A DNA stretch of 64,000 bases. Source: Halorubellus litoreus (GTDB lineage Archaea; Halobacteriota; Halobacteria; Halobacteriales; Natrialbaceae). This document shows positions 58,227 to 64,000 of this stretch, in pieces (within the stretch, counting starts at the first letter, position 1; each line of letters begins with the position of its first letter). The notes beneath the pieces are model-generated. The model was not told the origin of the DNA. It did not search any database and saw only the letters and a list, made by a program, of their open reading frames with translations. The position numbers and the translations under genes were made by a program. Location of the stretch: assembly GCF_037081675.1 (NCBI RefSeq), contig NZ_JAZAQL010000003.1, positions 310,001-374,000 of the forward strand. Reading direction: 5' to 3'.

Positions 58227-60458
58227 TCACTCGGCGTCGCCTGGCGGGTCGCGCGGGAGCGTCACCGCGAACGTCGCCCCGTCGTCGTCGTTCTGCACGG
58301 ACACGCTCCCGTCGTACGCGTCCACTATCTCGCGGACGAGGTACAGCCCGAAGCCCGTGCCCGGACTATCGAACCCGCGCTCGCCCTTCTCGAACACCGA
58401 CGGTAGGACGGCCTCGGGGATACCGGGGCCGTCGTCGGCGACGCGAACCGTCGCCGTCGCCTCGTCCGCGACCATCTCGACGGACACCGACGGCGACGTC
58501 CGGTCGTTGTGCTGGACGGCGTTCGCGAGCAGGTTCTCGAACACCTCGCCGAGCAACCGGTCCGCGTGCACCGTCACGTGCTCCTCGGGCACCGACAACG
58601 AGAACTCGGCGTTCGCGAACGCCTCGCGCGCCCCCTCGACCTCCGCCTCGACGACCGCTCGCAGGTCCACGGGCTCGGTCTCCCGGGTCTCGTCCACGAC
58701 GAACGCCTGCATGAGCGCTCGCAGCGTCTCGATGAGCTCCACCATGTCCGCGGTTCGACCCTGTATCGTCTCCAGGTGCGACCGCCCGGCGTCGTCGACG
58801 TGCGCGTCGAGAATCTCCGTGCGAGCTTCGACGACGTTCAGGCTGTTCAGGAGGTTGTGGCGGATGAACCGGTTCACGAACTCCAGTCGCTCGCGCTCCT
58901 GTTCGACGACCGCGCCGCGTTCGACGGTCGCGATGGCGAGCCCGAGTATCTCCCCGACCTGCCCGAGCACCGCGAGTTCACGTCCCGAGAACCCCTCGCG
59001 GCGGTACGTCGCGACGTTCAGCACGCCGAAGGACTCGTCGTCGAACGCCACCGGCACCGCCGCCCACCGCTCCAGGCCTCGGGCCGCGAGCACGCCCACT
59101 CGACCGTCACCAGCGACGACGTCCCGCGTCCGCACCTCGTGCCCCTCGGAGGCCGCCACAGCCAGGTCGACGCCTTCCTCGTGGTCGTGCGCGCCGTCGA
59201 CCGGCAACGCCAGTCCGGCGTCCGCCGCCAGCACCGACCCGTCGGCGTCCGCGTCCGCGAACGCTACCGTCCGCAGCTCGTCGACCGCCGCGCCTTCGAG
59301 CGCGTCCACCCACGCCAGCGCGTACGACCCCGTGTCGGCGAGCCGGTCGACCGCCGTCCGCTCGATCTTCAACCGGTCGGACCGGTGCATCACCGCGTCC
59401 GTCAACGTCCGCACTACCGAATGCAGGTCGTTCAACGCCGCGAGGCGGTCGACGTACCGCTCGCGCTCCAGCTCGTGACTCACCCAGTCGCTGAACAGCT
59501 CGACGAACGTCACCTGCCACTCCGAGAACGCCTCCGAGCGCGCCTCCTTGTCGTAGAAACAGAACGTCCCGTACGCGTCGCCGTCGACCGTCACGGGTGC
59601 GCCGAGGTAACACGAGATACCCCAGTCGGCGTTCCCCGCGCGCTCGGCGAGGTGCGGTGCGTCCCGCTCGACGTCCTCGAGGACGAGCGTCTCCCGGGTC
59701 GACACCACCTCGTCGCAGTTCGTCGTCTCCAACGGCACGGTGTCCCCGGCCGCGACGTCGTCCTTCCCGGGCGCGTCCACGTACTCGAACGTGTACTCGC
59801 CGCTGTCGACGTACGACAACGTCGCGTACGACGTCCCGACGGCTTCACGGACGATACCGAGGAGGTCCTCGACCTTCTCGCCGAACGGCCGGTCCGCGTC
59901 CGCGACCACCTCGTACGCTTGCTGGAGCGCGCGCTCGCGGCTCTCGAGAGACCCTGGCGTCGACGGAACCGACTCGGCCTCCGCGTCGCCAGCGTCGCCC
60001 GCGTTGCGCGCGTTACCCGCGTCGCCCGCGGCGCCTGCGTCGCCCGCGCCGCCCGTGTCGTCCGCGTTCGAGCCACCGTCGGTGACGGCGACGGCGAGTG
60101 CGCGGTCGCGGACCTCGTCCGGAACGCGGTCCGCGGGCGCGTCCTCGGGCACCGGAACGTAGTCGTCGGCGCCCGCCCGCACCGCCTCGCTCGCGACGTG
60201 CTCGTCGCCGTCCCGCGCGTACACGACCACCGGCACGTCGCCGGTCACCGATTCGACGACCGCCACGCCGTCGGTCCCCGCCAACTCGTACGGCGTCACG
60301 ACGACCGACGCGTCCGCCGGCACCGACCCGAGACCTCCCTCGGTCACCACCATCGTCCGAACCGAGGCGCCGACAGCGTCGAACGCCGACGCGTCCACCG
60401 ACGATGCGGCGTCCGTCACGAGCACCACTCTCGGTGTCGCGCTCCACTCCTCGTGCAT
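58227..60458 (-). CDS. Receiver-like/GAF/GAF histidine kinase
   Basis: 743 aa. Residues about 1-130 look like a degenerate receiver (VVLVTDAASSVDASAFDAVG, GADDYVPVPED). A Gly/Ala/Asp linker (about 130-165) follows, then two GAF domains (SYATLSYVDSGEYTFEYVDA; YALAWVDALEGAAVDELRTV) and the kinase core: FIRHNLLNSLNVVEARTEIL (His534), ENLLANAVQHNDR (N box), RVADDGPGIP (G1) and GTGFGLYLVREI (G2). No membrane helix, so a cytoplasmic sensor. The partner regulator is not adjacent. Minus-strand TATA-like element near 60484 is 26 bp upstream. Confidence 0.87.
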   Translation of the reverse strand: MHEEWSATPRVVLVTDAASSVDASAFDAVGASVRTMVVTEGGLGSVPADASVVVTPYELAGTDGVAVVESVTGDVPVVVYARDGDEHVASEAVRAGADDYVPVPEDAPADRVPDEVRDRALAVAVTDGGSNADDTGGAGDAGAAGDAGNARNAGDAGDAEAESVPSTPGSLESRERALQQAYEVVADADRPFGEKVEDLLGIVREAVGTSYATLSYVDSGEYTFEYVDAPGKDDVAAGDTVPLETTNCDEVVSTRETLVLEDVERDAPHLAERAGNADWGISCYLGAPVTVDGDAYGTFCFYDKEARSEAFSEWQVTFVELFSDWVSHELERERYVDRLAALNDLHSVVRTLTDAVMHRSDRLKIERTAVDRLADTGSYALAWVDALEGAAVDELRTVAFADADADGSVLAADAGLALPVDGAHDHEEGVDLAVAASEGHEVRTRDVVAGDGRVGVLAARGLERWAAVPVAFDDESFGVLNVATYRREGFSGRELAVLGQVGEILGLAIATVERGAVVEQERERLEFVNRFIRHNLLNSLNVVEARTEILDAHVDDAGRSHLETIQGRTADMVELIETLRALMQAFVVDETRETEPVDLRAVVEAEVEGAREAFANAEFSLSVPEEHVTVHADRLLGEVFENLLANAVQHNDRTSPSVSVEMVADEATATVRVADDGPGIPEAVLPSVFEKGERGFDSPGTGFGLYLVREIVDAYDGSVSVQNDDDGATFAVTLPRDPPGDAE

Positions 60459-60608
60459 TCGTCGCTACAACGACCTGCGGACACAAATGCCTAGCGCGGT
60501 CGGTTCGACGGTCGAGCACGACCCGCCGTCGCGGCCGCGGCCGCCGGTCGTGCACGAGTCGTCCCCGGCGTCCCGGTCGTTATCAGTCCTCGCCGCGAAC
60601 GCTCTCGC

Positions 60609-61268
60609 ATGACAGACCCCTCCGTCGACGAGGCGCCCGCCTCGACCGTCGTGACCGTGTACTCGGACTACGTCTGCCCGTTCTGTTACCTGGGTCGGGA
60701 GAGCCTCCGCCAGTACCAGGCGACGCGCGACGAGTCGCTCGAGATCGACTGGCGGCCGTTCGACCTCCGGAGCGGCCAGCGCGGCCCCGACGGCGAGATA
60801 GACCACTCCGTCGACACCGGGAAGGACGACGACTACTTCGAGCAAGCGAAGGAGAACGTCCGACGGCTCCAGGAGAAGTACGACGTCGAGATGGACCTCG
60901 ACCTCGCGACGGACGTCGACTCGCTCGACGCGCAGGTCGCGTCGTACTACGTGAAAGGCCACGACGACTACGAGACGTGGCCCGCGTTCGACGAGGCGCT
61001 CCTGGACGCGCTCTGGCAGGACGGCCGCGACATCGGCGACGAGAGCGTGCTCGTCGACCTCGCCGCGGACGCCGGCGTCGACCCCGACGAGATCCGGGCC
61101 GCGCTCGACGACGACGCGCTCCGCGCCGAACTCGAGGAGCAGTTCCGCGCCGCCCAGCAGGCGGGCGTCACGGGCGTGCCGACGTTCGCGTACGACGGCT
61201 ACGCCGCACGCGGCGCCGTCCCGCCCGAGCACATCGAACGACTCGTCGAAGGCACCCACGACGCCTGA
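60609..61268 (+). CDS. DsbA/FrnE-type thiol oxidoreductase
   Basis: 219 aa. VYSDYVCPFCYLGRESL (Cys23, Cys26) is the CPFC active site of the DsbA/FrnE group; the helical insert and GVTGVPTFAYDGY, with its cis-Pro loop, complete the thioredoxin fold. There is no signal peptide, so it works in the cytoplasm, like FrnE-type polyketide isomerases or stress proteins. GTTATCA (60580-60586) is a TATA-like box 26 bp upstream. Confidence 0.85.
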   Translation: MTDPSVDEAPASTVVTVYSDYVCPFCYLGRESLRQYQATRDESLEIDWRPFDLRSGQRGPDGEIDHSVDTGKDDDYFEQAKENVRRLQEKYDVEMDLDLATDVDSLDAQVASYYVKGHDDYETWPAFDEALLDALWQDGRDIGDESVLVDLAADAGVDPDEIRAALDDDALRAELEEQFRAAQQAGVTGVPTFAYDGYAARGAVPPEHIERLVEGTHDA

Positions 61269-61307
61269 CGGCGCCACGGGCGCCAGCAGCGCTCGGACCG
61301 ACGTCCG

Positions 61308-62339
61308 TCAGTCGAAGTCGCCGACGAGCGCGACGATACCGAGTATCGCCAGCACGCCACCGACCGCGAGCGCACCGACCGTCGTCACCGAGACGCCACT
61401 GCCGTCACCGGGGGGCGTGCTCGTCGTCGCCGACCCGTAGATGGTGCCGACCGCGGTCGTTCCCGCGTCCCCGCCGCGCGTCGTCGGCGGCGCGTCGGAC
61501 GCCTCCCGGAGGATGACCGTGCCGACGTCCGCCTCGGTCCCCGCACTGGCGCCGTCGAGGTAGAGCGCCATCGGGTACTCGCCCGGGTCCAGCGACTCCG
61601 GGCGGTCGAGGTCCTGGTGAACCGTGACCGAGTCCCCGTCCGCCGATGCGGACACGCCCGCGTCGGACTCGCTGTCGACGGTCGTTTCGAGGACCAGCGT
61701 CACGACCCCGTCGTCGTTCCCGTCCGTGAACGTGACGGGGATGCGGACGTTCGTCGCTTCGGACCCGAACACGAGCGTCGCACTGTCGCGGTCGGTCAAC
61801 CGAACCACGATCTCGACGCGTTCGCCGGCGGGCTTCTGGTAGACGTTCTGCTCGAACTCGGCGTCACCGGGCCCACACGACGGCGCGCACGCTCCGACGA
61901 CACCGGGCGCGCTGGCGAGCTCGGTTCCGTTGTACCGCACGGACACCTCGAACTCGGTGCCGCGGTCTATCTCCGCGAAGTCGACCTCGGCGTCGAACGA
62001 CCCGTCCTCGCCGACGCGCGCGACCGCCTGCCGGAGGAACGGGTTCTCGGAGTCGGTGGACTTGATCCGGAGCGTCACCTGCGAGCCGTTCTCGAGCGTC
62101 GTCGTCCCCGAGATGGCGGCGCTCCCGGTCTGCTCGACGACGAGTCGGTCGCCGTCGTACTCGATGGTCGCGTTCGGCGGCGCGTCGTCGCCGACGTCGG
62201 CGGTGCTCCCGATGCCGTCGCTGGCCGGTGCACCGGCGGCGACGTTCGCGGCGGCGACGCCGCCGAGCGCGGCGATGGCCGCCAGTGCGACCGCGAACGC
62301 GATGGTTTCGCGGGCGGGGTGTCGACTCACGTCGACCAC
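61308..62339 (-). CDS. Surface protein with signal peptide and C-terminal membrane anchor
   Basis: 343 aa if translated from GTG 62339; GTG 62330 and ATG 62438 are alternatives, the latter giving an unlikely N-terminus before the signal. RETIAFAVALAAIAALGGVA is the signal. Two beta domains follow, each with N-T-type sequons (ATIEYDGDRLVVEQTGSAAI; VEIVVRLTDRDSATLVFGSE), then a Thr/Gly linker and VTTVGALAVGGVLAILGIVA as anchor. This layout (BGTF-type) is common among haloarchaeal surface glycoproteins. A CAPSCG pair may form a disulfide. Function unknown. Confidence 0.7.
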   Translation of the reverse strand: MVDVSRHPARETIAFAVALAAIAALGGVAAANVAAGAPASDGIGSTADVGDDAPPNATIEYDGDRLVVEQTGSAAISGTTTLENGSQVTLRIKSTDSENPFLRQAVARVGEDGSFDAEVDFAEIDRGTEFEVSVRYNGTELASAPGVVGACAPSCGPGDAEFEQNVYQKPAGERVEIVVRLTDRDSATLVFGSEATNVRIPVTFTDGNDDGVVTLVLETTVDSESDAGVSASADGDSVTVHQDLDRPESLDPGEYPMALYLDGASAGTEADVGTVILREASDAPPTTRGGDAGTTAVGTIYGSATTSTPPGDGSGVSVTTVGALAVGGVLAILGIVALVGDFD

Positions 62340-62579
62340 CTCCGCTCGCGTTCGATACAGCGACCGTACCGGCGCGCACGAGGTCGTGCGCTGGAGGGCA
62401 GGGTTCGCATTGCACTCGAGACCACGAGTGCCGTACATGTAGGACTCCCGTAACCTCAAATCCGGCTTTGAACGCGCGACCTGCCTCGGCAACGACATAC
62501 GAGTGGTATATTAGGACATGCAAGGTCTCCTATTACTTACTAGGCGGGTTTGAAGGGGGATGCGCGCCATCCGTATCAC

Positions 62580-62756
62580 ATGTCCGTCGGAACGCCCACC
62601 GCCAACTGGACCACGGAGTACAACTGCCCGTTCTGCGACGACACCCTCGAGGACCCCGGCGCCGCCTTCGTCGACCACATCGCCGACAACCCCGAGTGCA
62701 AGTCCGGTCACGACGCCTGGAAGTTCCACCTCACCGACGACTTCGGCGGCGCCTGA
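62580..62756 (+). CDS. Small zinc-finger protein
   Basis: 58 aa from ATG 62580. YNCPFCDDTLEDPGAAFVDH followed by IADNPECKSGHDAW has Cys-x2-Cys, then His and Cys/His residues in the order of a single zinc finger of the kind frequent in haloarchaea. Length and Trp content are normal for that group. An AT-rich stretch (about 62529-62540) could be the promoter, giving a leader of about 20 nt. Confidence 0.72.
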   Translation: MSVGTPTANWTTEYNCPFCDDTLEDPGAAFVDHIADNPECKSGHDAWKFHLTDDFGGA

Positions 62757-62836
62757 CAGGACCGACCCCGAGAGCGCACGCGACCGACCCGACTCAGTCC
62801 CCGCCGGCCTCGGCCTCACCGCCACCCGCCTCGCCG

Positions 62837-63712
62837 TCACCCGCCGTCAACACCGGTACCGTCGACATCACCCGCCGTCAACACCGGTACCGTCGACGTC
62901 CGTAGCGTCCGCTCGGCGACGTTCCCCAGGAGGTACTTCGCCACCCCACTCCGTCCGTGCGTCCCCATCGCGACCATGTCGACGTCGTTCGACGTCACGT
63001 ACGCCTCTATCTCCGCCCGTGGAACGCCAGCCGTCACCGTCGTCGTCACGTCCACCCCCGCCTCCGACGCGAGCGCGTGGACGTCGGTCACGGCGTCCGC
63101 GGCCGGCCCCCGCTGCTCTGCCTCGAGTATCTCCGACCGAACGTCCAACCCGAGCGCCGCCGTCTCCACGACCGAGAGGACGTGCACGTCAGCGTCGCAT
63201 CGTGCCGCGAGAGACACCGCCACGCGCGCCGCCGCGAGCGCCTCCGGACTCCCGTCGGTCGCGACGAGCACGCGCTCGTACGGGAACGACACCGTGGCGT
63301 TCTCGTGGACCGGCACCGTCAACACCGGCACGGTCGAATCCCGGACGACCGCCTCCGCGACGCTCCCGAGCTCGAAGTGCTCGATCCCCGTCCGGCCGTG
63401 CGTCCCCATCACCACGAGGTCGGCGTCGACGTCCGTCGCGCACGCCACGATCGCTTCCCACGGCTTCGCCGTCCGCACCGCCGTCTCGACCGGGACGCCC
63501 GCCTCCTCGAACGTCGACGCGACATCGGCGACGAACTCGGCCGCGTCCTCGCGCGCCACCTCGCTCTCCGGCGCCGTCTCCAACTCCGTGACGTCGACGA
63601 CGTGCAGGACGTAGACGGACGCCGACAGGTGCTCGGCGAGTGCTCTCGTGTGCGCGACCACGTCCCGCTCGACCGCGTCCTCGTCGACCGCCAGTAGTAT
63701 CGACTCGACCAT
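62837..63712 (-). CDS. Double UspA-domain stress protein
   Basis: 291 aa from ATG 63712. Two Usp domains: residues about 1-145 (MVESILLAVDEDAVERDVVA; VVMGTHGRTGIEHFELGSVA) and about 150-285 (YERVLVATDGSPEALAAARV; VAMGTHGRSGVAKYLLGNVA). Both carry the full G-2x-G-9x-G-S/N ATP-binding loop. The C-terminus (VLTAGDVDGTGVDGG) lies in a 31-bp duplication that added a frame-shifted tail and a new stop. Confidence 0.88.
   Translation of the reverse strand: MVESILLAVDEDAVERDVVAHTRALAEHLSASVYVLHVVDVTELETAPESEVAREDAAEFVADVASTFEEAGVPVETAVRTAKPWEAIVACATDVDADLVVMGTHGRTGIEHFELGSVAEAVVRDSTVPVLTVPVHENATVSFPYERVLVATDGSPEALAAARVAVSLAARCDADVHVLSVVETAALGLDVRSEILEAEQRGPAADAVTDVHALASEAGVDVTTTVTAGVPRAEIEAYVTSNDVDMVAMGTHGRSGVAKYLLGNVAERTLRTSTVPVLTAGDVDGTGVDGG
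62838..62898. repeat. 31-bp duplication altering a protein C-terminus
   Basis: CACCCGCCGTCAACACCGGT begins at 62838 and again at 62869, a 31-bp unit twice. On the minus strand the inner copy codes TSTVPVLTAGD in frame, while the outer copy is read one base out of phase (VDGTGVDGG then TGA), so the present end arose from the duplication. Confidence 0.9.
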
Positions 63713-63774
63713 GGTTCTCTCCTCCACGTTCGCGCCCCGAGACAAAGAGGATTCGCCAGCGAACCCGGGGACGC

Positions 63775-64000
63775 TCAGGCCTCCTCTATCTCGATACGCG
63801 TCGAATCCTCCACCTCCATGCGCGGAACCGTCACCGTCAGCACGCCGTTCCGCATCTTCGCGGACACCGCGTTCGCGTCCACCTCGTCGGGGAGCCGCAC
63901 CGAGCGCGACGCACGCCGATGCCCGCGCTCGTGCCGGATGAACTCGCCGTCCTCCTCGTCGACCGCCTGCTCGCGCTCGGCCGCAATCTTCAGCGTGCTC
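63775..64000 (-). CDS. Hsp20 small heat-shock protein, partial
   Basis: Only the last 74 or so residues are in the window; the start lies beyond base 64000. LKIAAEREQAVDEEDGEFIR, HERGHRRASRSVRLPDEVDA and the signature NGVLTVTVPR are the second half of the alpha-crystallin domain. It ends MEVEDSTRIEIEEA. The usual C-terminal I-x-I anchor is present as IEIEEA. Holdase chaperone, cytoplasmic. On the same strand as and 62 bp upstream of the double UspA gene. Confidence 0.85.
   Translation of the reverse strand, partial: STLKIAAEREQAVDEEDGEFIRHERGHRRASRSVRLPDEVDANAVSAKMRNGVLTVTVPRMEVEDSTRIEIEEA

Noticed and set aside
1..64000. tRNA, rRNA or insertion sequences
   Set aside because: No cloverleaf, rRNA core or transposase/terminal-repeat pair was recognised by eye; a covariance-model search would be needed to exclude small RNAs.

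Overview
The window is strongly GC-rich DNA from a haloarchaeon (class Halobacteria). Its proteins are rich in Asp and Glu. Exported proteins carry twin-arginine signals, often followed by a lipobox. Many genes have a TATA-like element about 26 bp upstream of the start codon, as expected for leaderless transcripts. There are bat-type, FilR1-type and ModE regulators, GAF histidine kinases and several UspA proteins. No tRNA, rRNA, CRISPR array or insertion sequence was found.

Layout. 0-10 kb: a rhodanese fragment, a secreted SNase/lamin-tail protein, UspA, a sirtuin, small membrane proteins, a thiolase and a Zn/Cd-type P1B ATPase. 10.3-10.7 kb: an intergenic region dense in palindromes and hairpins, followed by an HNH-like gene. 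11.7-16.2 kb: two paralogous membrane-anchored coiled-coil proteins. 16-25 kb: an MFS transporter, an alpha/beta hydrolase, an SDR, two divergent Nudix genes, a FilR1-type regulator, HtpX and an oxidase-like membrane protein. 25.5-52.5 kb: a molybdenum and nitrate-respiration island. It holds a tightly overlapping nar operon (26.5-41.7 kb: Rieske, cytochrome b, NarG, NarH, gamma-type haem subunit, NarJ, membrane protein, HEAT protein, Mrp-DUF2249, two MoeA proteins), then a candidate NarO/DmsR-like regulator, MobB-MoaE, MoaA, two Tat lipoproteins, ModE divergent from a molybdate ABC binding protein and permease, and MobA. 52.7-64 kb: acetyltransferase, DUF2249 operon, lipoprotein, UspA proteins, an anchored subtilase-like protein, an HTH-membrane regulator, a large histidine kinase, a DsbA-type protein, a surface protein and a partial Hsp20.

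How it fits together: molybdate uptake and ModE control feed cofactor synthesis (MoaA, MoaE, MoeA x2, MobA, MobB). This supplies an exported NarGH that takes electrons from a Rieske/cytochrome b module. NarJ and the Mrp carrier are placed to help mature the Mo and Fe-S subunits.

The most unusual window-wide pattern is at least a dozen short direct tandem repeats (14-40 bp units) in intergenic DNA. Seven include or generate a stop codon, so gene ends look locally duplicated. Other points of interest are the palindrome-rich locus at 10.36-10.70 kb, the symmetric modE/modA promoter, the twin coiled-coil proteins, a chain of overlapping micro-ORFs before moeA, and a nuclease domain nested inside a duplicated fold.
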